Assembly: GCF_000375645.1 (NCBI RefSeq) | Contig: NZ_AQWR01000001.1 | Coordinates: forward strand, 44,589-108,588 | Direction of reading: 5' to 3' | DNA length: 64,000 nucleotides | DNA from: Porphyromonas bennonis DSM 23058 = JCM 16335 | GTDB taxonomy: Bacteria > Bacteroidota > Bacteroidia > Bacteroidales > Porphyromonadaceae | In this document: in pieces, positions 16,514 to 26,300 of the stretch | Layout: each line of letters opens with the position of its first letter | How positions within the stretch are numbered: position 1 is the stretch's first letter | The notes under the pieces: generated by a model | The model's database searches: none | What the model was told of the DNA's origin: nothing | Seen by the model: only the letters and a program-made list of their open reading frames with translations | Position numbers and translations under genes: made by a program

Positions 16514-16555
16514 AAGGGATGGGAGAGCGGTGTGAACCTGTCTTTCCCATCCCTT
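16514..16555 (+). other. Hairpin between the mutase gene and topB
   Basis: AAGGGATGGGA (16514-16524) pairs perfectly with 16545-16555, leaving a 20-nt loop. It is followed by a pyrimidine stretch rather than a T run, so it may be a weak terminator of the upstream gene or a structure in the topB leader, 14 nt before its ATG. Confidence 0.5.
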
Positions 16556-16569
16556 CCCTTGTCTATCGG

Positions 16570-18594
16570 ATGAAGGTCTGTATCGCTGAGAAACCCTCTG
16601 TGGCGCGCTCCATTGCCGCTGTCCTGGGTGCCAATGAGGCACACGACGGCTATATGGAGGGCAATGGATACCGGGTCACCTGGACCTTTGGTCACCTCTG
16701 TGAGCTGAAGGAGCCGGCGGAGTATGCCACAAGGTGGCGGCGGTGGAGTCTTGTCCATCTGCCGATCGTGCCGGAGCGATTTGGGATCAAGCTTAAGAAG
16801 GATAGCGGCATCAAGCACCAGTTTGACATCATCTGCAGACTTGTATCCGAGGCTGACGAGGTGATCAATTGTGGTGATGCAGGTCAGGAGGGAGAGCTGA
16901 TCCAGCGCTGGGTACTCCAGCTGGCTGACTGTAGGGTCCCGATCCGGCGTCTCTGGCTCTCGTCGATGACCGAGGAGGCGATCCGGGAGGGTTTTGATCA
17001 CCTCCACGACTCTGCCGAGTATGAGCGACTCTACTATGCCGGCATGACGCGAGCGATCGGAGACTGGCTCCTTGGGATCAATGCGACTCGGCTCTATACC
17101 CTTAAGTATCGGTCGGGGGACTCTCGCCGTCTGCTATCTGTCGGACGTGTACAGACGCCGACACTTGCCCTTATCGTCGAGAGGGCGGAGGAGATAGAGC
17201 ACTTTGTCCCGGAGCCCTACTGGGAGATCAAGACGATCTACCGGGAGACAACCTTTGCCACTACTTCGGGGCGTTACAGTACGGTCGATAAGGCGCAGAA
17301 GATCTTGGATAAGATCACGGGTAAGCCCTTCTCAGTCACTAAGGTGACGAAGAAGAAGGGGAAGGAAGCTCCTCCGCATCTATTTGACCTTACCTCCCTC
17401 CAGATCGAGGCAAATAAGAAGCTGGGGCTCTCCGCCGATGAGACCCTCCGAACGATTCAGGCACTCTACGAGCGGAAGTTAGTCACCTATCCGCGCGTGG
17501 ATACAACCTATATCACTGAGGATGTCTTCGCCAAGTGTCCAGAGATCCTCAATAACCTCTACCAGCATCACCGGATGCTGAGCGACCTAATCTCCCCACT
17601 GGGGCATAAGAAGCTCCGGAAACTTAAGAGTGTCGTGGATAATAGTAAGGTGACCGATCACCATGCGATCATACCGACCGGTGAGGGCGGGGTACTAATC
17701 ACTAACGAGGAGATACAGATCTACGACCTCATAGCGAGACGCTTCATCGCCGCCTTCTATCCCGATATGCAGTACGAGCAGACGACGGTCCAGGGAGCAG
17801 TCGAGGGCGTACGCTTCCGAGCCAATGGGCGAGTGATCACCGATCAGGGGTGGCAGGCTGTGGTAAAACCTGAGGATGATAAGGAGTCTGGGGACGAAGA
17901 GCAGCCTACGGGTATTATGCCCGCCTTTGTAGAGGGAGAGCAGGGCCCGCACAAACCGGAGTTGCAAGAGAAGCAGACCCGCCCTCCAAGAGCCTACACT
18001 GAGGCGACGCTCCTCAGGGCGATGGAGACTGCCGGCAAACTGGTGGAGAGTGAGGAGATGAAGGAGGCGCTGAAGCAAAACGGTATCGGGCGCCCCTCTA
18101 CTCGCGCCGCCATCATCGAGACACTCCTTAATCGAGACTATATCCGCAAGCAGCGGAAAGCTTTACTTCCGACCCCACTTGGTAAGGAGCTGATCCACAT
18201 CATCCGTGACGACATGCTCAAGAGTGTGGAGCTGACCGGTCAGTGGGAGCGGAAGCTGCGCCAGATCGAGAGTGGAGAGTACGATGCTCGCCAGTTCATC
18301 TCCGACCTGACGCAGAAGGTCACTCGTATGGTTGCTGAGGTGATCCGTGATCCTCGCACCATGAGTGCCCTGATCGAGGAGGAGAAGTCCTCTTCCTCGG
18401 GGGGGAAAGCAAAAAAGAAGAAACGGCAGCGCCGCTCCTCCTCTAAGTCAGATAGATCTGATGATATTGTCCCCCATGAAGGAGACCTCTGTCCTAAGTG
18501 TCATAAGGGACACCTCCTTCGTGGACGGACAGCTCTCGGATGCTCTAGGTATGCAGAGGGATGCGATTACCGCTTCCCAATACCTGAGGAGTAA
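16570..18594 (+). CDS. topB: DNA topoisomerase III (type IA)
   Basis: 674-residue type IA topoisomerase that relaxes or decatenates DNA through a single-strand break. Start chosen at 16570 (MKVCIAEKPSVARSIA, the canonical TOPRIM opening). An ATG 51 nt upstream lies inside the hairpin. TOPRIM acidic residues appear as CGDAGQEGELIQRW. The active-site Tyr is in LVTYPRVDTTYI (near 306). NGIGRPSTRAAIIETL and a C-terminal zinc ribbon (CPKCHKGHLLRGRTALGC) follow, the latter preceded by a Lys/Arg/Ser-rich linker. It converges on the DUF4294 gene with only 2 nt between stops. Confidence 0.95.
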   Translation: MKVCIAEKPSVARSIAAVLGANEAHDGYMEGNGYRVTWTFGHLCELKEPAEYATRWRRWSLVHLPIVPERFGIKLKKDSGIKHQFDIICRLVSEADEVINCGDAGQEGELIQRWVLQLADCRVPIRRLWLSSMTEEAIREGFDHLHDSAEYERLYYAGMTRAIGDWLLGINATRLYTLKYRSGDSRRLLSVGRVQTPTLALIVERAEEIEHFVPEPYWEIKTIYRETTFATTSGRYSTVDKAQKILDKITGKPFSVTKVTKKKGKEAPPHLFDLTSLQIEANKKLGLSADETLRTIQALYERKLVTYPRVDTTYITEDVFAKCPEILNNLYQHHRMLSDLISPLGHKKLRKLKSVVDNSKVTDHHAIIPTGEGGVLITNEEIQIYDLIARRFIAAFYPDMQYEQTTVQGAVEGVRFRANGRVITDQGWQAVVKPEDDKESGDEEQPTGIMPAFVEGEQGPHKPELQEKQTRPPRAYTEATLLRAMETAGKLVESEEMKEALKQNGIGRPSTRAAIIETLLNRDYIRKQRKALLPTPLGKELIHIIRDDMLKSVELTGQWERKLRQIESGEYDARQFISDLTQKVTRMVAEVIRDPRTMSALIEEEKSSSSGGKAKKKKRQRRSSSKSDRSDDIVPHEGDLCPKCHKGHLLRGRTALGCSRYAEGCDYRFPIPEE

Positions 18595-18596
18595 CT

Positions 18597-19253
18597 TTAG
18601 ATCAGTCCGTACTCAACTTCCGTACAGACTCGCTCGATCATGGCGTCCTTCCCATAAGGATCATAGTCAGCCTTCAGAGAGGCGCCGAAGAACTTGGCAA
18701 ACATATTCCAGAATCCTGCCGCAAAGCCGCCAAGGAATGAGTCGATAAGCTCGTATGATGTGCTATTGGTCTCTCTCGTGATCAGCTTTAGGAGGAGCTT
18801 GCCCTGTCGGAGGGTGAGCTTCTTCATCTCCGGCTTGTATTGCTCGTAGAGCTCCTTCTGCATCCGCTTGAGGTGAGCCTCTCGAGCCTTGTCATTGGGC
18901 AGGGTTAGGAGATACTCGTAGGTCTCCATCATTGTCTCATTCACCATCTTGGCGTAGGGAAGGGTGATCTTCACGTCTCTTACCAGGCGGTTATAGGCTC
19001 TGCGCTCCTCGGGGGTAGCATACTTCATCTCCCGATATAGTGAGACCGGTCCGAGGTTTACGGTCGGGAGGCTCTCGCCGTACTCTGTCCGCACCGGTAC
19101 CAGGAAACCCTTCACCTTCTTCCCCTCCATAGAGATCTCCTTCATCTCCTCGCGGAGTGACTCCTGCGCCTCTGCCACTGCTGATAGCTGCATTAGGACG
19201 AGGAGCAATAGGGGGATACGTAGCCTTAGAGGATGCACTAGTAGATAGTTCAT
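18597..19253 (-). CDS. DUF4294 family exported protein
   Basis: Probable start 19253 (MNYLLVHPLRLRIPLLLLVL, a good signal peptide cleaved near AVAEAQ; 218 aa). The ATG at 19289 would follow the -7 box by only 8 nt and adds residues before the signal sequence. The body matches DUF4294, a Bacteroidota-specific family: RRAYNRLVRDVKITLPYAKM, then LKRMQKELYEQYKPEMKKLTLRQGKLLLKLI and the C-terminal FWNMFAKFFGASLKADYDP. Function unknown. Mature part is highly charged and helical, likely periplasmic. Monocistronic, with its own promoter. Confidence 0.82.
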   Translation of the reverse strand: MNYLLVHPLRLRIPLLLLVLMQLSAVAEAQESLREEMKEISMEGKKVKGFLVPVRTEYGESLPTVNLGPVSLYREMKYATPEERRAYNRLVRDVKITLPYAKMVNETMMETYEYLLTLPNDKAREAHLKRMQKELYEQYKPEMKKLTLRQGKLLLKLITRETNSTSYELIDSFLGGFAAGFWNMFAKFFGASLKADYDPYGKDAMIERVCTEVEYGLI

Positions 19254-19297
19254 AGTTCTTGAGTTGAGGACGTGTGGTACGCCCTTCATTCACGGCA

Positions 19298-19305
19298 CAA
19301 ATATA
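19298..19305 (-). promoter_or_regulatory. -7 box of the DUF4294 gene
   Basis: Minus-strand TATATTTG, 45 nt before the chosen start codon. It decides against the ATG at 19289, which would leave almost no leader. Confidence 0.65.
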
Positions 19306-19383
19306 CGCAAAAAGCCCCCTCGAAACTCTCCCAAAGGCTGATTATAAGGGAGATTTAGGAAAAAGGAGGAAGTATAGTCTTTT

Positions 19384-20184
19384 TTACAATACAAGGAGTG
19401 TCCCCGCCATCACCGCCATGCCGGAGATCACGCCCAGGATCGCCTGATGGTGCTTCCCATACCGCTCTGCCGCCGGGAGAAGCTCATCGAGCGAGATGTA
19501 GATCATCACCCCCGCTATGACCGCATTGGTGGTGTGGAGTAGGGCAGGGGTCAGGTAGGGCTGTAAGAAGAGGTAGCCCACCAGTGCCCCGACCGGCTCA
19601 GCCAGTCCGGAGAGGACGCCGAGGAGCAGTGCCCGTGAGCGGCTCCCGGTCGCGTAGTAGATCAGGACGGAGACGGAGATGCCCTCAGGGATGTTGTGGA
19701 TCATAATTGCCAGCATTATTGGTAATGCTGTGGTAGGGGACGAAAGGGCGGAAAGGAAGGTGACCATGCCCTCTGGGAAGTTGTGCAGCGTGATGATGAG
19801 ACAACTCATCAGCCCGATCCTCCTCAGACCCTCCATAGAGTGATCCTCCCCGGTACCCATCTCCTCTACGCCGTGGATCTCGTGGGGATTCTCCGTCTCG
19901 GGGATTGCCAGGTCGATCAGCAGTGTCGCTAGTATACCGCCGAAGAAAGCCAGCACCGCATACAGCTCTCCCACCGGTCCCCACGTCTCCACGAGAGAGA
20001 CCCGCGCCTGAGACAGCAGCTCCACGAAGGAGATATAGATCATCACCCCGGCGGAGAGTCCCAGTCCGACACAGAGGAGTGACTTATTGGTTCGCTTGGA
20101 GAGTACGGCGATCACAGCGCCGATGCCTGTGGATAGCCCTGCCAGCAGGGTCATCATCAGGGCGATTGTAAAATTGCCTTCCAT
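19384..20184 (-). CDS. ZIP family divalent metal transporter (ZupT-like)
   Basis: 266-residue inner-membrane protein with eight TM helices that imports zinc, iron or manganese. Both metal-coordinating motifs are intact: HNFPEGMVTF in TM4 (near 135) and HNIPEGISVSV in TM5 (near 165). A cytoplasmic loop between TM3 and TM4 is rich in Glu and His (PETENPHEIHGVEEMGTGEDHSM, positions about 19840-19905), as expected for a metal-sensing loop. It follows a second ZIP gene by 5 nt and shares its operon with murF. Metal preference cannot be read from sequence. Confidence 0.93.
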   Translation of the reverse strand: MEGNFTIALMMTLLAGLSTGIGAVIAVLSKRTNKSLLCVGLGLSAGVMIYISFVELLSQARVSLVETWGPVGELYAVLAFFGGILATLLIDLAIPETENPHEIHGVEEMGTGEDHSMEGLRRIGLMSCLIITLHNFPEGMVTFLSALSSPTTALPIMLAIMIHNIPEGISVSVLIYYATGSRSRALLLGVLSGLAEPVGALVGYLFLQPYLTPALLHTTNAVIAGVMIYISLDELLPAAERYGKHHQAILGVISGMAVMAGTLLVL

Positions 20185-20189
20185 AAAGA

Positions 20190-20996
20190 TCAGTGGTGTA
20201 TCAGAGCCATCGTCAGCCCCATGAAGAGCAGACCCAAAAGGATCCCATAGAGGGAGGCGTGGCGCCTCCCGTAGCTGTATGCGGCGGGGATCAGCTCATC
20301 GAAAGAGACGTAAACCATAATCCCGGCTATCAGTGCAAGCATCAGACCAAGGAAAAGGGGCGACTCCATCGGCGCGGAGAGGAAAGCTCCGAGCACCGCT
20401 CCGATCAGCTCCATCACCCCCGAGAGAAGGCAGACCAACAGCGCCCTCATGCGCCCATACCCGGCATAGTATATAGGAATGGCGATCGAGAGTCCGATAG
20501 GGATATTATGCATGCCGACGGCCAGCATCACCGGGATCCCCTCTATGGGCGACTCCGCTGCCGTCAGATAGAGCATCATCCCCTCCGGGATATTGTGGAT
20601 CGAGATCGCAACTGCAGCCGCCAGCCCGGAGATGAGTAGAGAGCGCTTTTCTTCTGCATTCTCCGTGATCCTCATTCCGTTGTCGTGGTGCGTGTGGTGA
20701 GTGCTCCCGGGCAACAGCCTGTCGAGTAGTGCCATCACCGCCATGCCGCCGGCGAAGCCCACGAGAGCAAGGAGATGCCCCCGCTCCCCATAGAGTGAGA
20801 CCAGCTCCTCGTATGCCTCAGGTAGCAAGCCCTGCAGAGCCAGGTAAAGGAGGACACCACCGGCAAGCCCCATACCCAGCGCGAGGAGCCGATCCTCATG
20901 GGATCCTCTCCGACCGATGAGTGCTAGGGCGCCCCCGAGAGGTGTCGCCATCCCGGCTCCCAGAGTCAGCAGAAGAGCGTATAGGTCTAGGCTCAT
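20190..20996 (-). CDS. ZIP family metal transporter paralogue with altered TM5 motif
   Basis: 268-residue eight-TM ZIP protein, clearly a tandem paralogue of the next gene (shared layout: GLAGGVLLYLALQGLLPEAYEE, MVYVSFDELIPAA). TM4 keeps HNIPEG (near 135), but TM5 reads HNIPIG (near 164): the Glu that ligates metal in the binuclear centre is Ile. A His-rich loop (TTHHTHHD, positions about 20683-20705) precedes TM4. Starts 6 nt after murF. It may transport with changed specificity or use one metal site; that part is inference. Confidence 0.9.
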   Translation of the reverse strand: MSLDLYALLLTLGAGMATPLGGALALIGRRGSHEDRLLALGMGLAGGVLLYLALQGLLPEAYEELVSLYGERGHLLALVGFAGGMAVMALLDRLLPGSTHHTHHDNGMRITENAEEKRSLLISGLAAAVAISIHNIPEGMMLYLTAAESPIEGIPVMLAVGMHNIPIGLSIAIPIYYAGYGRMRALLVCLLSGVMELIGAVLGAFLSAPMESPLFLGLMLALIAGIMVYVSFDELIPAAYSYGRRHASLYGILLGLLFMGLTMALIHH

Positions 20997-21002
20997 AGGA
21001 GA

Positions 21003-22376
21003 TCAGTATCTATACTTCGAATTGGGAAGCATGTGGGAGTCTAATGCCCCCTCCTCTGCCTTCATCGCCAGTGTGTCTCTGAGCCTATCAAGCCCGATCT
21101 TACGAGACCCCTTGAGTAGCCAGACACTCTCGTCCGGCACCTCGATCACCTCGAGAAACGACCGAAGCCCCCCAATGTCTCGGAAGGCCATCGTCTCCGG
21201 CGAGGCGAGTCGGCAGAAGGTCTCGCCCACATAGAGTGTCGTGATCTCCGGCTCCCCCTCCATCAGTCTCATGATCTCCCGGTGCTCCTCTTCAGATGCG
21301 TCGCCCAGCTCAAGCATATCGCCGAGGATGGCAAACTTTGCCGGCTCTGGTGCGGTAAAGAGATTCTCGATGGCCGCCCGCATCGAGGAGGGGTTAGCAT
21401 TGTACGCATCCATAATCAGCGAGACATGGCGCGGCAGCCTGACGACCTGAGAGCGGTCATTGGTCGGAGTATAGGACTCTATTGCGTTGGCAATCGTAGG
21501 CATAGTGAGTCCAAAGGTCACCCCGACGGCAAAGGCTGCGAGGACATTGTGGTAATTGTATCGCCCCACGAGATGGGTCCTCACCTCCTGCTCTCCCAGG
21601 CTACAGCTGATGCGGAGGGAGAGGTAGGGCTGCTCTCTCAGGATCGTCACCCTGAAGTCCGGCTCCCTCTCGTAGGAGCCATCTGCCAGACCGTAGGTCA
21701 CCTGAGCCTTGTCAGACCAGCGCTCTCGGAGGAGCGGGTCATCGAGATTAAGGAAAACGACTCCCCCTCTCTCATAGGCTCTCTCGGCCAGTATGCTCTT
21801 CTCTCGCAGCGTCCCCTCGAGTGAACCAAAACCCTCGAGGTGCGCCTTCCCTATCCCTGTGATCAGAGTGTGGGTCGGACGGGCAATATCGGCGAGAGGA
21901 GCCATCTCGCCCGGGTGATTGATCCCTATCTCCACCACTGCTATCTCATGCTCGTCAGTGAGACGCAGGAGAGTGAGCGGCATGCCGAGGTGGTTATTGA
22001 AGTTTCCCTCCGTATAGAGTACCTTGTACCTCTGAGTGAGGACGACGGCGCAGAGCTCCTTCGTCGTGGTCTTGCCGTTACTTCCTGTGATGGCGAGCAG
22101 CGGGATCCTGAAGCTCTCCCGGTGTCTCTTGGCGAGCTGCTGCAGTGCAAGGAGCGTATCCTCGGTGTAGATGCAGCGTTCGTCCCTCTCGGCGAGAGCC
22201 GGATCTGAGACCAGAGCCACGGCAGCACCGAGCTCTAGCGCCGCCTCGGCAAACGTATTTCCGTCCACCCGCTCGCCGGGTAGGGCGACGAAAAAGTCCC
22301 CTTGCTCTACCTGCCTTGAGTCGGTGCAGATGGAGGGATGACGCAGGAAGACTTGGTACAGCTCCTCTATACTCAT
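21003..22376 (-). CDS. murF: UDP-N-acetylmuramoyl-tripeptide--D-alanyl-D-alanine ligase
   Basis: Adds D-Ala-D-Ala to the UDP-MurNAc tripeptide, the last cytoplasmic step of peptidoglycan precursor synthesis. I take the ATG at 22376 (MSIEELYQVFL, 457 aa). ATGs at 22400 and 22385 would leave little or no leader after the -7 box at 22412-22419. Seen: CTDSRQVEQGDFFVALPG (UDP-MurNAc site), the ATP loop ITGSNGKTTTKE, GINHPGEMAPLADIARP, and DAYNANPSSMRAAI in the C-terminal domain. First gene of a murF-ZIP-ZIP operon; array C lies upstream. Confidence 0.94.
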   Translation of the reverse strand: MSIEELYQVFLRHPSICTDSRQVEQGDFFVALPGERVDGNTFAEAALELGAAVALVSDPALAERDERCIYTEDTLLALQQLAKRHRESFRIPLLAITGSNGKTTTKELCAVVLTQRYKVLYTEGNFNNHLGMPLTLLRLTDEHEIAVVEIGINHPGEMAPLADIARPTHTLITGIGKAHLEGFGSLEGTLREKSILAERAYERGGVVFLNLDDPLLRERWSDKAQVTYGLADGSYEREPDFRVTILREQPYLSLRISCSLGEQEVRTHLVGRYNYHNVLAAFAVGVTFGLTMPTIANAIESYTPTNDRSQVVRLPRHVSLIMDAYNANPSSMRAAIENLFTAPEPAKFAILGDMLELGDASEEEHREIMRLMEGEPEITTLYVGETFCRLASPETMAFRDIGGLRSFLEVIEVPDESVWLLKGSRKIGLDRLRDTLAMKAEEGALDSHMLPNSKYRY

Positions 22377-22411
22377 ACTATTCATACATGATATGGTCAC
22401 TTATGTAGGCA

Positions 22412-22419
22412 CAAAATTA
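22412..22419 (-). promoter_or_regulatory. -7 box of the murF operon
   Basis: Minus-strand TAATTTTG, full match to TAnnTTTG, about 36 nt before the chosen murF start. Array C begins 114 bp upstream of it. Confidence 0.65.
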
Positions 22420-22532
22420 GTCTAAAAGAGGTCCCCCCGCAACCCTGACGGCTCATAGGGTCTTCCATCCGGAAAAGCAGTCGTGGTAAGACCTGAGTGC
22501 CGGTGTCGTCTCATGGCAAAGCACCCCTCGGC

Positions 22533-22614
22533 CTAATACCGGTATTAGTCAAATCTATAGTCGGTATTAGCTGACACTATTACCGGTATTAGATGCGACC
22601 AATACCGGTAATAG
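22533..22614. repeat. Palindrome array C (4 units, 22-bp period)
   Basis: Units at 22533-22548 (CTAATACCGGTATTAG), 22555-22570 (CTATAGTCGGTATTAG), 22577-22592 (CTATTACCGGTATTAG) and 22599-22614 (CCAATACCGGTAATAG), with spacers TCAAAT, CTGACA and ATGCGA. On the minus strand the third unit becomes CTAATACCGACTATAG, as in B, D and G, and the flank becomes GCCGAGGGG, close to the TCTGAGGG tail of D and G. The array therefore appears to point toward murF. Confidence 0.95.
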
Positions 22615-22749
22615 AATTAGGGGACTCCTACATGCTGATAGCCAGTTAGGTGTGGCTCTCTCACGTTCTTGTCTTGAGACAGACGACCTATGAAGGCTGA
22701 TTCTATCGCGATTACTCTTTTCGAGAATAAGGGAAGTCATATTTTTTGG

Positions 22750-22757
22750 TACCTTTC
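22750..22757 (+). promoter_or_regulatory. Possible -7 box overlapping the ruvA start (leaderless)
   Basis: TACCTTTC, one mismatch from TAnnTTTG, ends 4 nt before the ruvA ATG at 22762. With usual Bacteroidota spacing, transcription would begin at or next to the A of the start codon. Confidence 0.45.
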
Positions 22758-22761
22758 AACC

Positions 22762-23379
22762 ATGATTGAGTATATCTATGGGAAATTGTCCTCCAAGACT
22801 CCGACAGCTGTCGTCGTAGAGGCGGGAGGCATTGGGTATATGCTGAATATCACCCTCAATACGTACAATGCTCTGGACCGAATGGAGTCCGACGAGGTGC
22901 GTCTCTTTGTCCATGAGGTGATCCGGGAGGATGCATTTGAGCTCTACGGATTTATGGACTTAAGCGAGCGTCAGATATTTCGTCTGCTGACCAGTGTCTC
23001 CGGCATTGGTCCTGCGACGGGGCGACTTATCCTCAGTACCTTTACCGCTGGGGATCTGGTCTCTATCATTGCCTCCGGAGACGACCGGTCACTACAGAGT
23101 GTCAAGGGGATCGGATCTAAGACGGCCAAGCGGGCGATCCTTGACCTGAAAGACAAGGTGGTGACTGAGATGGCAGACTATATGGGGACGAAGGAGATGA
23201 GTGTCAGCCGAACCGTTACGCCTACTGCCCGCAAAGAGGTCTTGGATGAGGCTGAGCAGGCCTTTGTCACACTGGGATATACGAAGGCAATGGCTCATAA
23301 GGTCATCGAGAAGCTGATCCGAGAGGATCCGGAGATGAGTGTCAATGATATCATCCGCAAGGGGCTGAAGATGATCTAA
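22762..23379 (+). CDS. ruvA: Holliday junction branch-migration protein RuvA
   Basis: 205-residue DNA-binding subunit of the RuvAB motor that migrates Holliday junctions. The start at 22762 gives MIEYIYGKLSSKTPTAVVVE, the canonical RuvA opening. The frame extends 72 nt further upstream but without family similarity. The OB-fold domain I is followed by helix-hairpin-helix motifs (VSGIGPATGRLILS and VKGIGSKTAKRAILDL) and a C-terminal domain III (AFVTLGYTKAMAHKVIEKL) that contacts RuvB. sprA follows after 18 nt, the gene order known from other Bacteroidota. Confidence 0.95.
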   Translation: MIEYIYGKLSSKTPTAVVVEAGGIGYMLNITLNTYNALDRMESDEVRLFVHEVIREDAFELYGFMDLSERQIFRLLTSVSGIGPATGRLILSTFTAGDLVSIIASGDDRSLQSVKGIGSKTAKRAILDLKDKVVTEMADYMGTKEMSVSRTVTPTARKEVLDEAEQAFVTLGYTKAMAHKVIEKLIREDPEMSVNDIIRKGLKMI

Positions 23380-23397
23380 ATAACTTGCTGAGCGCTG

Positions 23398-26300
23398 ATG
23401 AAGGGTCGTCTCCTACTCCTGCTCTCTGTGCTCGGACTGCTCGCTCCTATCTCAGCAGCTGCCCAGCTGTCGGGAGATAGTGCGATGGTCACACCCCCTC
23501 AGCTCAGGGTCACCTCCAGTGGCTCGATCACTCTCTCTGTGGGACAGTCTACGATATGGGAGGACAATCCTCTCCTCCCTCAGGCCTACCGCAAGAGATC
23601 TGTCCCTCTCCTGGAGCATCAGGGTAACTTACATACCAGTGTACGCTACGGCGATCGGCTCTCTCTCGACCTGGACTATAATACCGATCGGGGGCTGAGC
23701 TCATCCAAGAATAGGCTCCGACTGGGCTATAAGGGAGCAGAGTATGAGCTCCTACAGTCACTGCAGGCGGGTAATATCAACTACAGGAGCCACAACCCTC
23801 TGATCTCGATGCCATCTAATCTCTTCGGGGTCACGGGGGACCTCTGGATCGGTCCGCTGCAGTTACGCTTCCTGACCTCTATAGGGAGGGACAACGTCAG
23901 GAGGATGACTGTCAGAAGAGGGAAGCAGATCTACCCCTTCGAGCTGAAGAGCTCGGACTATGAGGTCAATAAGCACTTCTTCCTCTCGGAGTTTTTTGCC
24001 CAAAAGTACGATGATGCGCTAAAGAGGCTCCCCCTCGTCTCGAGCGAGATCAAGATCCTTCGGGTCACTGTCTGGATGGAGTCGGATAATACCTCTGACA
24101 ATGGTGGTCGGGTGCATAAGGTGACTGCTTATACTTCTCTGAGCAAGGAGGCTGAGACACCCCCTGAGGGGCAGGGCTCCGGTAATGAGGTAGAGATCCC
24201 TTATGCCGTACGCCTGGATGAGGAGAGCTATGAGGTCAATCGCCTCCTTGGCTTTATCTCCCTGAAGTTCCCCATCGCCGACACGAAGAGACTCGCCGTC
24301 GCCTATGAGTATCAGTATCAGGGGCGGATCATACGTGTCGGGTCCTTCGATGCCGATCCATCCGGTAAGATCTCGGCGGCTCTCCTGGTAGACCGCGATA
24401 AGTCTCCCGCCTCGGAGCTCTGGCCTCTGATGATGAAGAACGGCTACTCTATAGGTGGATCAGGTGGTCTGACGGGGTCGGATGATCTGGAGGTGAGGCT
24501 GAGCTATGTCGAGCCCTCTACCGGGGTGCCGACAGAGATGACTCCGTCCGGTGAGTCCTGGATGAGATGGATGGGATGGGACCTGCAGGATAGCAGAGGG
24601 GTGGGCGGAGTCAGTGATGGGAGGTTTGACTATATCCCGGGTGTGACCGTGAGCGAGGAGATGGGAACCGTTTTTCTCCCCCGGAGAGAGCCATTCAGAT
24701 CCCTTCCCCGGGGGTACAAGCCCTACGAGAGCCTGTACGTGGAGAGTCGGACAAAGGCCAGGGAACGGCAGGATCTGGATCTCTTTAGGATAACTGGTGC
24801 GGTCTCCTCCAGGTCAAATGGTTCAGTCCGGATCGGTCACCGCATCCCTAAGGGGAGCATCACCGCAGTGCAGGGCGGTCGGACACTGATAGAGGGGTCC
24901 GACTATCAGGTCGACTATGATCAGGGGGAGCTTACCATACTTAGCTCATCGGAGGAGCCGGTCGAGCTCTCCATCCCGCTGGAGTCGCAGACGGAAATTA
25001 AGCGGAGGTCCCTCTTCGGCGTAGAGGCTGAACTGTCACTGGTCTCGCACCTTACCTTCGGAACCAGTCTGTACGGTTACGTAGAAGATAGCGGGGAGGA
25101 GAAGATGAGTATCCAGCAGGAGGATCTCCGTAATACCATCCTGGGGGCTCACCTCTCCTACGATTACAGCTCCAGGAGGCTCTCACAGAGGCTCGCCGGG
25201 ATCAGTCAAGTGTCGCCCGATCTCCCCACTTCGCTCAGGGTCAGGATGGCGTACGCTCATCTGATCTCAGACTACAATACTTCCGGCGAGCGAGGTCAGA
25301 TTGTCATTGACGACTTTGAGGACGGGGGTAGTGCCGTCGACCTTACCTCGTCTCTCAGATGGCAGCTCTCCTCCTCTGGTGAGAACGACGCCGATCACAG
25401 AGCCCATTTGGCATGGTTTAATGTCGACCCTCTCTTGGTAAGGGACGGAGCCCCCGGGCAGCCAGTCAGTCTCGCCCGTCGGCAGGATATGAGACGTCTG
25501 CCTCTGGTGAGAGAGTATCGGATGGAGGAGCTCTTCCCGAGACGGGACCTCAATCAGCTGGGTACGCAGTTTATTCAGATGCTTAACTTGTCCTACTATC
25601 CTGATGAGCGTGGTCCCTATAACTACCGTACCGAGGGCTGGGTCGAGGGCGCCAAGCTCAGTCGGGCGACTGACAACTGGGCTGCCATTGCCACGCCACT
25701 CGAGGTACAGGATCTGGAGAAAGAGCGTATCACTTCCCTTGAGCTATGGCTGCTGGATCCTTACTACTCCGGACAGGATGTCCCTGAGGGAGACCTGCTG
25801 ATCGACCTCGGCCACTTCTCTGAGGAGATCATACCGGACGGTGCACTGGACTTTGAGAGCAGTCTTCCGACTGTGACCACTCCCCATGGGCGACGGGCAG
25901 AGTCAGTCCCGCCGGTTCGCTCCTTCTCCTCGGATGGTATCGAGAGTCAGGATGTGGGACTGGATGGAGTTTCTTCCGGTGAGGAGCAGGAGCTATTTGC
26001 TGACTATATCAGCTCGCTTCGGACTGTCATTGACCCTGACGCTTGGACTATGGGGGGTGTGACTCTCCCCGGCTCTCCGCTGGAGGATCCCTCCGGGGAT
26101 GACTACCACTTCTACCTCGGAGAGCGGTGGGATCGTGCTGAGGCAAGCATACTGGAGAGGTATAAGTACATCAATGGTACGGAAGGAAACTCGCTCCCAA
26201 GGCTCATCCAAGGGCGTCCGGCGGCGTGGACCGACCTTCCGGACACTGAGGATCTCGATGGAGATGGAGTACTGACCTCGAGAGAGAGCTTCTTCCGCTA

